This document shows positions 12,188-24,500 of a stretch of DNA of 64,000 bases, one piece after another. The stretch is from the NCBI GenBank assembly GCA_947561715.1, contig OX387197.1, positions 3,415,001-3,479,000 on the forward strand. Direction: 5' to 3'. Positions within the stretch are counted from its first letter, which is position 1, and each line of letters begins with the position of its first letter. The position numbers and the translations under genes are program-made. Source of the DNA: Ascidia mentula (lineage: Eukaryota; Chordata; Ascidiacea; Phlebobranchia; Ascidiidae). The notes below the pieces were generated by a model. It had not been told where the DNA came from. It saw only the letters and a program-made list of their open reading frames with translations, and did no database searches.

Positions 12188-12672
12188 TACAATGAACCAG
12201 AATACAAGGCATGACAAAATGAAATTGAGAGAAAAGTTGACAAGTAAAATGGATTCAAACCCATTGCATGGAGTTGAACAATTGTTGTGTAATTTGTAGT
12301 TAACGCATGACGTCAGAACACGCAAAGGTTTATCACAATTGGTCAGCTTTGTTTTCGCCACCAACACAGCGGTGTCCGTGACATAACGTTAAATGTCATA
12401 AAACGACAAATTGAAAATTACAAAATTGTACAATCTGAAACATTATGGAGTATAAGGTAAATTAATTTAATGAGTTGACGCAGGCGAACACAAATGTTTA
12501 TTTATTTACTTCTAATCAATGTTAGTTTAAGCAAAACAAAAATAATAACACCGTGCAAGTAATTTGACGAAAGTTTAATTTTATTCAGTTCAACAACACA
12601 AAGGCACGCTGGCGAGTAAAAAGATACAAAAGCGCCGAAACTGCTTGTTTTTCCCACGACATTAATCATGGT
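12188..12672. other. 3' flank of the ARM-TIR gene
   Basis: This holds the 3' untranslated region of the minus-strand ARM-TIR gene. I see no coding exon. Confidence 0.5.
12580..12585 (-). terminator. Candidate poly(A) signal of the ARM-TIR gene
   Basis: An AATAAA on the minus strand, about 90 bp past the stop codon at 12673. Further AATAAA motifs occur near 12498-12507, so the site actually used is uncertain. Confidence 0.5.
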
Positions 12673-15600
12673 TTAAGTCTTTACCATCCCTTCTCCATCT
12701 GACCCTTGGCCGCGATCTCCAATTTCGTTCATCAACTTTTTCATCGAATCATCAAAAGTTTTCAGATCATAAAAGTTGAAACATAATTTCGTGCCCACGA
12801 TGAACCCTACGTAGGTGACAAAAGTAAGTTGAGCCAGAAGGAAACGGGCTCTTAATACAACTTTTCTTGTTGTATAAAGAGCAAGTGACGATGTCGCGAT
12901 AGGGAAACGATAAGTCAGGCGATTTTCATGTGACCAGTCCAGGGTTAAGGTTCAACATTTACCGAAAGCATGAGATTTTGAACTTGCCACAAGTTTCTTG
13001 CAAAGCCACTGAACCTCATGATCGCTATATTCAATATAACCGCCAAGTGAAGGCCTTTAGAGTAACGCTCTTTTGTCTTACAATGTATTATCCGCCTATT
13101 GACTTTTATACAGGAACCTACCCAGCCATCCATTTGCATCGAAACCTTCCTGAAGTCGAAGAGGAATGACGTCCTTGTTTCTTTTCTGAGCGTAAACCGC
13201 CTCTAATCTGCAAAAGGGAAGGTGGACAATCACACTAGATTTTATTTTTGTTGCTAAAACATGCAGACAATAACATCTCCTCTATGTTATCCAAGTTATT
13301 GTTTGATCCAAACTGTCTTTTCCATTATAAAGCAATAGGTGTTGCATAGGAAATTATAATTCATACGATATTTGCAAATTACCCAAGCCGGCCTATTTTA
13401 CTAATGCATTTCTGCATGTTGAAATTACATTGGGTTTAAATATGGACGCTGTCACGACGATACAAGCCCTTATCACCAAACACAAAATATAAATTCCGGT
13501 GTGCATCTTATCAAACCTACATTGATAAACTTCCCTGGGTAAAACTTTTCTTTCCTCACAGTTACCTGCAGTTCTGACTATCCTTGTACTTTTGAGACAT
13601 GCATATTAACACCACAGCTGATTGTTCAACCGCATCTGCCATCGCATCCAATGTGTCTCCCTTCAATTTATCTTCGTCCATCCATACGTTGTAACCACTT
13701 GATTCAAGTATGTCTTTCACCTAAAGAAAATGAATTCTTTCCTAATGCTAAAATCTCAACAAACCTGAGTGTGGACCGAACAACATTATCACTAAAAGTT
13801 TTAATCTGTCCAATTTTTTTTATGTTACGTCAATTAACTATCTTATTTGGTAGAAGTGATTTAACATGAAGAAACTATAAGCTTCGCTGTACATATAAAC
13901 AAAAGTTTGAGTGCATTGACCTGTTTAACGTCACTTAGATTGTCCCTGTGGTAACTGAGCATGACGTGCTTCTCTTCACCGAGTGGAAGATTCGGTTTCG
14001 ATTCGTGTTCGTTCTTACACATAAACGTGAATTGTTGGAAAGAGAAACAATTCTGTGATAAGTTTTCAACAACCGAACTTACCGGAATAAGACCTTTTAA
14101 CACCCACAGTGTCCCGGATGCAGCAAGTTGAAGTTTGCTAAAAAAATTAAGTTGTCAGACTATACTGTTTTTTGAAACATTCGCAACAATGAAACCGAAT
14201 CTGACCTTGAATCGTGACCTTCAATTTCCTCCAGTTTCTTCATGACCTCGGTTTCATGAGTGATCATGAATTTGTTCTCTTCCACAAACGATAAAGCCCA
14301 GATGCATTCAACAGCCGTTGTTTGTTCCTCGATGTCACCTATTTTAAGGATACAAATGAAGATAGTCAGGTGAATGGCGGCAATATGTAAAGTTATTTCA
14401 AAATAGTATAAAGTATTACCTTTACCAACGTCAACTATCAAAAGGATATAAAATAGGTTTTAATCTGTTTGGGATAGCGTGGAACATTACTTTGCTTAGA
14501 ATAATTCACCTTTTTCTATGACCGCCATTAAACATGGCAGTGCCCCACTTTGAAGAATTTTCAAGCTATTCCGGTCGTTGTTGGCGAGTTTCGTTAAACC
14601 AACAACCAGCTCCCGTGCAGAGAAACCAACTGGCGAACTGTGGTCAACATCTTGCATGGCATCTTCTAAATCCTGGCGAAACACAATTATTGTATTATTT
14701 ACCGACATGAAATGACTACAAGCACAAACTGTGGTGGATACCGTAGCCTATAATCGAGTGTAAGTCGCCCTCGACTTTAAGCCGCCCTCGATTGTAAGCC
14801 GCACGTAAAAGTTAAAGGCTAAGTTAGGTGCCCTACAACAATAACTGCCGACAAATCTATCGCTTAAAATTGTGAGGTAAGCTGATAACTCTGTGTGATA
14901 GAAGGTATTGGTACGGCAAAGCGAGTTAAAGGTGAAGTTCGTCGAAACATACAGCTAAAAAATGTGAGCCGCCCTCGATTCTAAGTCACACAAACGGTTA
15001 AAAAGTTTATAAGCCTCGGCTTACAATCGAGTAAATACAGTATATCATTTCGTTGGTAATTTTACGTGGGGAAAATTTGGCATTATGCATCATATTTTTC
15101 ACCCTAACCCACAACTTACCTTTATAATGTAAGAGATAATTTCATCATCCGCAACATTTAAAACACCATTCCCCTCATCATGTGTGTGGACGAGGATAAG
15201 CATACAAGTAGCTGATAGACTCTCATATCCTCCAATCTACCCAAATTAGTGATCAATTGAGGACATTTACTCCATGTTATCAAAACTCACTTCTATCCCT
15301 TTCGTGTTGTTGGCATACCAAGCGATCAATTCAACTGCCTTCCTGTCTAAAAAAATGTTGTTATTGCTTGATCTGGCGCAATTGTAGAGAACCCCTGCCG
15401 AAGAGAGAACGACAGTTCCTTCTGTCTGTAAGATAGAAATAACCATAAATGTCATATCCATGCCGTCAACGCAGAAAAAAGCTTACCTCTAAATTTCGTA
15501 CAAAGCTTTCTTTAAGTTTTTCCAGTAGAGCAATCATGTTTGACAAAATTCCACAAGATTCAATCTTTTCTGATAGCTGGATGCTTAAATCGGCGTAGTT

Positions 15601-16398
15601 CATACAAACAACCAAAAGATTTTCAAGGCTGTCCAAGTCGTTTCTGCCATATACAAAATGCTAAGGTGAATATAAGGGAAAATAAATCAATTTCTTTAAA
15701 AGTTAACTTGTTTCACAATGTGTTTCGATAACCCTTATAAGTAGTTTGTCACAGTAAAACAAATCAGTTGCCACACCCTTTAAAACACGAAACAAAGCAC
15801 ATATGACTAACTCGTCCAATTTGGCTTGTTCGTCCGAGTAAATGTCAAAATAAACCTTTAAGATATCGGCGTCGCCCTCCAGTGCCAGATAATCGGCAAC
15901 TTCAGCCAAAAACTGAAAATCAAAAAAATATAATTTTTGTTCAAGTATGCAACCTACACCGGGGCCGGATACTAACTTTATCCGAACTGCTGTCTTCAAA
16001 TCGGTCATAGCTTTGCTTAACCAAGAATTCGACAAGGTTAGTTGCTGACTCCCCCATGCGTCTGTGTTCCTGATCAGCTGCCAAGTCACGCTTGGCTTCA
16101 TCCAGATGACGGTGTAGTTGTAACACAATACCTGTCACGTGAAAAATCACTCGGTCATCTGATCTTAAGTTCGACAGTCGCAGTTTTAATATTGTCAAGT
16201 TACAGGGATAGGCCAACGTCCATTCGCCAGGCGACCTTTGGTAGCCAGTTGTGATATTTCTTACTTTTTCCTACTTTGCCGGTTATAATGGATTACACTA
16301 GATTGCGATGACAATATTACCTAACGCATGCAACTTTTAGATTTCAAGCGCAAAATCTACTCACTTTCGTTGTGCAATTTGGTAATTATCTCTTCCAT
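12673..16398 (-). CDS. ARM-repeat protein with C-terminal TIR domain
   Basis: Twelve exons: 16398-16365, 16131-15977, 15912-15812, 15643-15487, 15425-15291, 15236-15120, 14672-14510, 14338-14206, 14137-13921, 13720-13566, 13207-13122, 12806-12673. They sum to 1587 nt and all intron phases fit, giving 528 aa. Residues about 1-350 are helical ARM-type repeats (for example TAVECIWALSFVEEN). The TIR domain starts near residue 389 with HVMLSYHR, followed by GYNVWMDEDKLKGDTL, an AVVLICMS strand, NCRLEAVYA, then VIPLRL and GWLGF. Glu of LEAVYA (about 458) lies where SARM1-type TIR domains have the NAD-cleaving glutamate. TIR domains either scaffold innate signalling or cleave NAD+; which applies here is not shown. 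No signal peptide or membrane segment is seen, so it is probably cytosolic. Exon 9 contains a possible 69-nt in-frame intron (14082-14014) with a good donor and a weak acceptor; splicing it would give 505 aa. Confidence 0.9.
14741..15040. mobile_element. MITE in intron 6 of the ARM-TIR gene
   Basis: A 300-bp segment with imperfect inverted ends, starting CCGTAG/CTGTAT and continuing with related TCGAGTGTAAGTCG and TCGATTGTAAGCCG motifs. TA flanks both ends (14739-14740 and 15041-15042). The motif (AGCCGCCCTCGATT-like) recurs inside. It has no coding capacity. The superfamily is uncertain, with a TA duplication suggesting a mariner-type source. Confidence 0.65.
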
Positions 16399-18534
16399 AT
16401 TTCTCGGCTACTTCACTGTCCGTAAAAGTATTGACTGATGTCAGTATTTAAAAGCAACACTTTAAACTACTTCCTTTATACACTGATTCGTATACGCACA
16501 ACTCATCAGCCGATATTCACGTTTACGCTGGGGATCTCCACCACCGAACCCACACGAAACAGGACTGATACATGCCCTCGCATGCCCTACTGCGAAAACC
16601 TTAACATGGCGATCACAGCTACTGTATATTGATTACATCGTACAATTAATGCATTGACGAATCTTTCAATCTCTTCCTGTTGCGCCGGTGCGTAAGCGCA
16701 TAACAAGGGGCTTTGACGTTTATGCAGGGGATTTCCACCAACGCAATCAGGCACCAATGCATGCTCTCACGTACTGCTCAGGTTGAAATGTCTCATCTAT
16801 ATCATAGAAAAAGTGCAATGGTGAAAAGTATCAAATATTGTCAAGCGAACTTTTAATTACTTGCTTGAGTCAAAGCGTTTTTCATAAAAACTGTCTGATT
16901 TTTCCAGAGACGAACCAATTGACAAATGTAGCCACGTGGTTATTCCCACATTTTGTTGTGTTCCAACTTCAAATATTGATTGCGAGAAATAAAAGCTTGA
17001 CTCGTCTGATTACGGTTTCACCAAACAATATTGGTCACGAGGCGGTTGCAATTACATTATGCCGACATAGACAACTTAGTTTTAACTGAAATTGACCACC
17101 AAGTAGCAAGACGAATACTGAATCGTTTGTTCTTCCGGTGAAAATTCGTTCTGTTGTTTCCCATGTTTCGCCGATTGGACCGTGATTGATGTTTTTTATT
17201 AATTTATGTCCCGGTGTGTTTTATCTGTTGCGACATTTTTTGTTTTTTTTTGTTTGCTTGGTTTTAGTTATAACTTATATACAAGTAGAATATGCCCCCG
17301 CTACCACTTAAAAGCTTGAAAATACATCCTATAATAGGCTTGGCATTGGCAATGAATTCCTGCACATATTCCAACAATCATTAGGTTTACAGGCTTGGCA
17401 ACCCAGGCATTGCAGCGAAGCATGTAAACCTGATGATCAGAATACGATAGCTGTGATCGTCCAGTAAGAACCTGCGCAGTGGGGCGATCCTGCCTATCAT
17501 GCCATTGCATGAAATATTACAACATATTCAAACAAGTAATCCATTTATTGGCGAAACGGGGAATCCCCGATGCCGAGACGCTCGCTTCGCTGAAGACGGA
17601 TTTTTTGCGCGAAAAAAACACAAGAGAAAAAAAACAACGACAGAATTGAGATTGTACGAAGGTACGAAGATGAAACACCTTGTGTGGTTCGCCCCGTAAC
17701 AGCGGGGACTGCAAGATATACAAGATTGAAGTTACAAGAGAGGGAAGTAATGCGTTGAATACAACACGTGCTATCCCAGGAGCGGGAATATGACATCCAC
17801 GTATTTTCGCTCAGCCATTCTTACCAGACCAGAGAATTATGGCAAATTTAATGATCAGCGAGTTGACCTCCATGTTGCGACAAACAAGACTAAGTGGGGG
17901 ATTTAAGCCGTGGCCAATAATTGTACCCGGGATTGGCATCTGAAAAGTTTCAGGAGGAAAAAATGAAACAAGAAAATTGATATAATTAACTGTTGCTTCA
18001 GGGATGGATGGAAGACAATTGATCGCTTTAAGGTTGAGAAAGTTAAAGGTGAATTTCATCACTCTTTAGTTTTAAAAAACGCCACAATTATCACATGAAA
18101 TTTCTTACGAGCCAAGTTATCAAGTTTTGTGACGTTTCAACGTTTAAATGGACGCCGTTCTGGCTTAAAACTAATAAGCTGTCAAATCGCACGCAGGTGA
18201 GTTTCAGTCGAGGTATCACGTGTCGAGGAAAGAAGTGGAACAGGCGGAAAAAAGAAAATGAAGGCAAAATAAGGAAACGGTTTCTGAAGCCAGCAGAAAT
18301 TCGGTTCAATGAAGGTAACCGCTTCCGGGGTTACAACAGGTCAAACCAGGAAAGGTTATTGCGGGTCAGTTTGTGTATAGGTTTTTGAAAGGTTTCCTTG
18401 GAAGCGAAATAGTACAATTTACTGCAACTCGATTAACCATAAACTTTACGCTGCCAGTTAAAATGCTAAATGGCAGTGACTGTGGCGTGCGACACACGCA
18501 AAGATCGCGCAATATTTCCAAGCTCCACGACGGT
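16399..18534. other. Intergenic region between the ARM-TIR gene and LZTS 3' end; no gene seen
   Basis: It contains the ARM-TIR promoter side and, at its right, the LZTS 3' untranslated region. Two related dispersed-repeat segments lie at about 16490-16590 and 16685-16775, sharing GTTTA-GC-GGGGAT-TCCACCA and a CATGC-CTC-CG tail. A minus-strand AATAAA at 17530-17535 is one possible LZTS poly(A) signal, about 1 kb past the stop. The remaining open frames look random. Confidence 0.4.
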
Positions 18535-21500
18535 TTAGATTTCCATCGGGTAACACAGGTCACCGGAAATATTTGAAGAATGACTGTCGGAAACAACCTC
18601 CACCGGTGCTTCCCCGTTTAATTGTGACGTCAGAATCTCGATTTCGTCTTCAAGGCCCTGTGAACGTTTGTACATTTGTACGTAGTTGGCCTGCAGCTGT
18701 TTCTGGTATCTGCAAAAAGAAACAAAAAATCTAAAGTTGCTCGAACGTGAAAAACGTCAGGAAGATACTTATATTTACCATCGCGTTTAATTAGAAGATA
18801 CAAAACACAATACAATTATCTTGCAACAATAAAATAAAAACTTTTTAAACTCAATTAAACATCCCATGAGCGGTACCTGATTACACGACTCTTCTCCTGA
18901 GCCCATTGCTGCCTTTCCTTTTCGAATTGTTTAGCTTGCATCGCGCTTCTCTCCTCTATTTCGTTAATACGACGCAACAACTCATCCGTGTCGATCTCAC
19001 TGGCACGTGACGAGCCACAGTCACGCCCCAGTGGCGCGAGGTAGTTTTTATCACCGTTAGAAGTCGCCAAAACGCCGTCAAGTCGACGCTCCAATTCCGC
19101 GATCACGTGATCCCGCTCGTCTAGTCTCGCGCTGAACTGCGCAGCCTCGGTTTCGCGTCGTTTAAGTTGAGAACAGAGTTCCCGGTTTCTCGTGCGCAGA
19201 GCGACCGTCTCGCCGGTTCTCTGGGTAAGTTCGATTTGTTTGTCCTTAAGTTGGCGTTTCAAATGCGCCACCTCGCCGTTCTTATGCTGGATGAGCGATT
19301 CGCTCTCTTCGAGGCGCCCCCGCAACTCCGCAGCGACATCTTGTTGTCGCGAATGCCTTTCCATGACGTCAGACATCGACTTGATCCGTTCCTCTAACTG
19401 CAAACGAAAAGGTTGCGTTGAATCACATGTGAAGATTATGAAAGTTATAATGTGTGTGGGAAAAATACCACCGATCATCTTCATCAAAATTATCACTCAA
19501 TAAACTTTTTAAATCCAGTGCCATTATTTCGTCACAAAGAGGCCTCTCTCGCTTGTCTGTTCGGCGACACGCTCGCCTCAGTAAAATGTGGGCGTTATTT
19601 CCCATGGGTTTAGAAACTCCATTTCAGCCTCTCGCATTTAACTTCTAAAGCCGTATGCTGCCAAACCATCAGACTACATGTTGTTCATTGATTTTGCTAC
19701 TTCTACGAATTTCAATACGATGACCCGAGTTTCGACTTATTTCGTTACATAAGATGAAAGTAATCATTCCAAGATACGTAACTGCCGAGTATTCAATGTT
19801 AATTCGCTTTGGCATTGAGCAGGAAATCGCTCGACAGGCTGGTTACAAGCGCGTGGTAAGTTTAAAAGAACCCAAGCCGCAAGGCCAGCAATCACTTCAC
19901 GAAAATCAATATATTTAAACACAAAAATAATTTGCAAAGTAAGTTAGGTTGAGGGTAGTGATTATTACCTCAACATTGGTTAGTAGAAGTTGTTTGTTTT
20001 CGTCTTTCGCAAGCTGGAAATCCCGCTCAAGTCTCTGCTGGTGCCTGAGAACCTTGGCAGTCTGGCCAGCAAAAAACATACCAACGTCAGTCGTCATTAG
20101 TAGCGATTAGAGGACGCCGTATTATTTGCTCTTAGCCTCAAGCATGCAGGTTCGAAGTAATGCAATATGTAAACACGGGCTTCAGCAAGCTGTTAGAAAC
20201 CGATAGGCGTAATTTATTCCCCATCCAACCTCGCACCGAGTACTTACGTTATAAACGTTTGTAAATCGTGCTTTACCATGTGTAATAAATGCGCATGTGC
20301 AGTTCTGTTTGCTTGGAAACTAGTGTATTACCAAGTCATATAGCCCAACGATAGTAATACTTTTAAGGAGCCGGTACGTCGTATCACGTGACCTGCACCA
20401 GCGGCTGTGCTTTGATGTTAGATGGGGGGAGGGATATTATTACTAAGAGCGGTGGGCTCACAGTATTAAGTCCAATTATCGGGCGTTTGTCCAGCGCGGT
20501 TCGAGTAGTGTAAGTGTGTTTTCATGCCCTGGGCATCTTTAGTTGCAAGAAATGTTGCTTAAACCACAGTTCTGTGAGTTGTGTGCTGAAGACGACGCAT
20601 AAACCCCAAACCAGGATTTACTTTTTAATGTATTTATTCAATATTTTTCAAAACTCCCATCAAGTTGACAAAGGACTTTAAAACAAGGCTTTCAATTTAC
20701 ACTTGAAAATGCAGTTATTATTGTAGGGACATAACTACACATGTCGTTCCCACACGAATCGCCGTCATTAGGGCACTTTATGACGTAACAAATACGATTA
20801 TGCCGCGGGCGGTCAACAACCATACGACTTATTGCACGGGCGTCAATAAAACTACTTCTTTCAGAGTTGGCAACTTGGTAGTGGAATTATTACATGGATG
20901 AGCAAAGTTTCAGCGCCAATTGGATTTGATTTCTCTGCCTTACACGCATGTTTAAGTATATAAGGAAGCATATCGCAATAGATGGGTAAACTTCTCCATA
21001 AACTTAATAATTTTAGTATTAGTTGGTTTAAATCAGCCAAATATTAGCAACAGAAACAAATCAAGACATGCATTAAGGTTACCATAACCATACACAACCA
21101 AACCAACCTGAGCTCTCAAATCACTCGCATATTTCTTCTGCATCAACTCAAAAACCTCGTCCTCCTTGAAACCCGCCTCGTTTGGCTGCTGCTCGCCGCG
21201 GTCTTCGTACACCTGTCAATCAAATGAACAATAGTGAAGTCACGTGATGGGTAGGGCGGCGCTTGAAGCGATAAAGCTTTCGACATCGCACGTCAATCAA
21301 AACCGATTACGGTGCTTTAGAAATCGGCCGCGACTCCAGTGTTTAATGATGTAATCGCGACATTATGCGGAAACTCAGTCGGCGTGGGACTGACTAACGT
21401 GGTTAAGGATGTCCGCAGGTTGTTTACAAGCTACATACGACCGTCCAAGTCGTGAGAGGGCTTAGCTACCACCAAGTGACATTGAATGAGTTCACCTGAC

Positions 21501-24500
21501 AAGATACCACACTAGAAGAGTTTTTTAACCACAAGTTTAAGATCTATTCACTTGGAAGTGATTTGATTTCTTAAATCGTGATTAAAATTACTGTTTGTCC
21601 ATTCATTTACATCCAATAAAAATTTAATGTCGTAATCTGAATTTCAAAGCCTTTACTCCAAGGTTTGGATAATAATCGTTACCATCAAACCATGCCAATT
21701 TGACATCAATTGTTATGGAAGTGAATAATAACCAATAACGAAGTTGGGCTTTCTTTATCTTTTATATAATTTTATAGTAACGTACTTTCACCAAACAATG
21801 CTAGTTGAACTTCTTAATTTAATAAATAAAAGTAACGTCAAACACTCCTGTACATAGCTCTTTCAACCCAAAATGTGGTCAATCCACAAAACGAACAAGA
21901 TCATTCGGTCACCACCCATGGACCCCACGGTAAATTATATTGAAAATGAGTTTATTCCTTAACTAATTATTCCAGGTAACGTACAGTAACCCCATCAGAA
22001 AAACTCACAAAAATGTTAAAAAAAGTTAAAACAAGGAAAACACCACTCACCATGTACAAGGCCTTCTCGTTGTCCTCGAAGCTTCGTCTCAGTATTTCCA
22101 ACTCTCCCTCTTTCGCCTTCACGCGACATTCCAAATCTCGAATCATGACGTCATCGCACATCGTTCTGTTCAAAGCAGAAAAACGCTGTTATCAGAATAC
22201 GTGGGGAGTTAAAGTCATCGCGCAGCGGGGCATGGGTTCACACCACTGTTTGTTTATTTAAACTAGTTCTGTAAATAACGACATTATTCGTTTTCCTTGA
22301 CATGCCGAAAAATGGCTGATTAAGTTTCGGTTTAATATTAGCTGAATGTGCCACAATCACTTTTGAACGTTTTTTCGTCATTCATTTTTAATTTTACCAA
22401 ACGACTCTACTTAATACGCCATTAAACATATTTGAAATTGTTACGCTGATGGGAACATAAGCCAAACAAGCCATGGTAAAGTGTGTAACTATCCGCCAAT
22501 GTGTTCAAATGTTACACCATATGTTACGCGCTACAGTGTTTCTGCTTCGAATCACACAGGACCTTGTGTGATGAGGTTGGGTTTATTTATCTTGGCCAGA
22601 GAACTTCGACCTCGGTCTGTTTCGCGATAAGATAGCGTTCCTGACAAAATGATGAAGTGTCGACGGTACCAAAAACTCGTGGGGAATTCGTGAACACGGT
22701 TCGTTAAGGTGAAGTTAACCAAGGTTGGTGGCAAGAACGCGCCATAGGTTAGGTTATGTTTCGTTTGTTCACTCTCGGGATAAAATATTTTCCAAACAAA
22801 TCAAAGTAACTCCTTATTATAATGTTATAGTAACGCAGTATTAATGGTGATCAGCTGAAACTTAGCCTCAGAAAGAGGCCTGTTCATATTGGAAACCAAA
22901 TACACATATAAAAGTTTAAAAAAATTGTTATAAAACTTTAAAACAAAGTTACATCACTAAGTGCTGGAGAGTAATTGCGTTTTGTTAAGCGCCTAAAACT
23001 GCCGTAACAACGCTCACCATGTACAAAACAACAGCACAGCCGAATAATAAAAGTCTATTTTTACCTTGGTGACATCTGCAGTGAAACATCAGAAGTATTC
23101 AGGTCGTTCTCATGCATCACACTGTGTGTAGTTGAAGAAGAAACCCTGGCACTGGCGTAACCTTCCGAACCAGAACAACTAAAACTTCCACCGGCTCCAG
23201 AGGTAACAACAGGAATGCTTGTGGCGGAATGACGACCTACGAACGACAGAGAGTCTTAAAAAAGAATCCATAACACCTGTACGGCTACGTATACACCAAA
23301 ATGCAACCTTGTGTGGGTGAGGTACGCCATGTGGGCGGTAGTGAAGAGGGATAGTCGAAAATAAGCTACTCTTATATGCTTCCGATACTGATACTGGCGG
23401 TTGTAATTAAGTCAAGGGCCGGTTATTTGCGAGGCATGTATGGGATAGTTTACAGACAGTCGCGTGGTCGAGATTAAAGAGTTAAAACTGCAACGGAAAA
23501 ACTCGGGACTGCGCCAATGCTGGCTAGTATAGGTAATTTCTAATATAACGCAAAAGCCTGATTCTGTTGTTGGTTTTATCAATAAAGATAGGGGTCGTAC
23601 GTCAAAGCAGCGATAAGCGTAAAAGCAGTTTCTCTTGCAAAGGTGTGTACACCTTTTAAAAGATATAAACGGTACTCGGTGCGAGGTTGGATGGGGAATA
23701 AATTGCTCATATCGGTTTCAAACAGCTTGCCGAAGCCCCTGTTTACATATTACATTACTTCGAACCTGCATGCTTGAGGCTAAGAGCAAATAATACGGCG
23801 TCCTCTAATCGCTACTAATGACGACTGACGTTGGTATGTTTGCAGTAAGAGCAGAACAGATGCTAAACAGTCGTTACATTTGGTTGTTCATAAACTTGGT
23901 TATTTTACGACCTCTAGTGCATGATTCTAAGCCGAACTGTCCGAATCACTAGTCCTGCTTTTCAGGATGTTATCACAGTTTAAAGGAGAGACCACACGCA
24001 AGATCGTATCGGAACACGTTCAAGCTGGCGCATTAGACACAAAATTCGCCAGGAAAGCTTTTAAAACCGCCCTTACGCTTCAAGATGCGGCCAAGGAGCC
24101 AGGAACAACATTCCCGCGAATTTCGTGTCACCATTGTTGACAAACAATCGATCCAAGTGACGTTTCCGAGTTTCACTTCATTGCGTTCGAAGGCACGCAC
24201 AATTACAACAAGCAACGTCACACTAACTCAAGAAAATGAACACTAAAAACTGACAAGTCAGTTGTAACAGTATTGTCGCTAATACCTAAACCTGCAGCAA
24301 TTACACACTGCTAACTAAAAGCAACTGCCAACTCTGACACTAAACCTTATTCTGCTGTATGTCATGTCTTCTTCTATAGAAGAAACTATAGTTGAACTAT
24401 AGTTTCTTATTTATTACTATCTTATTGCCACCTATCACTATATAAGGCATACATTTTTAATTTTAAAGACAAAAACCATTTAAAAGGATAAAAAAAACAG

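Noticed and set aside
20130-20170. Possible tRNA gene around GGTTCGAAG
   Set aside because: Box-like motifs exist but the flanking bases do not pair into T or acceptor stems; it belongs to a 170-bp repeat.
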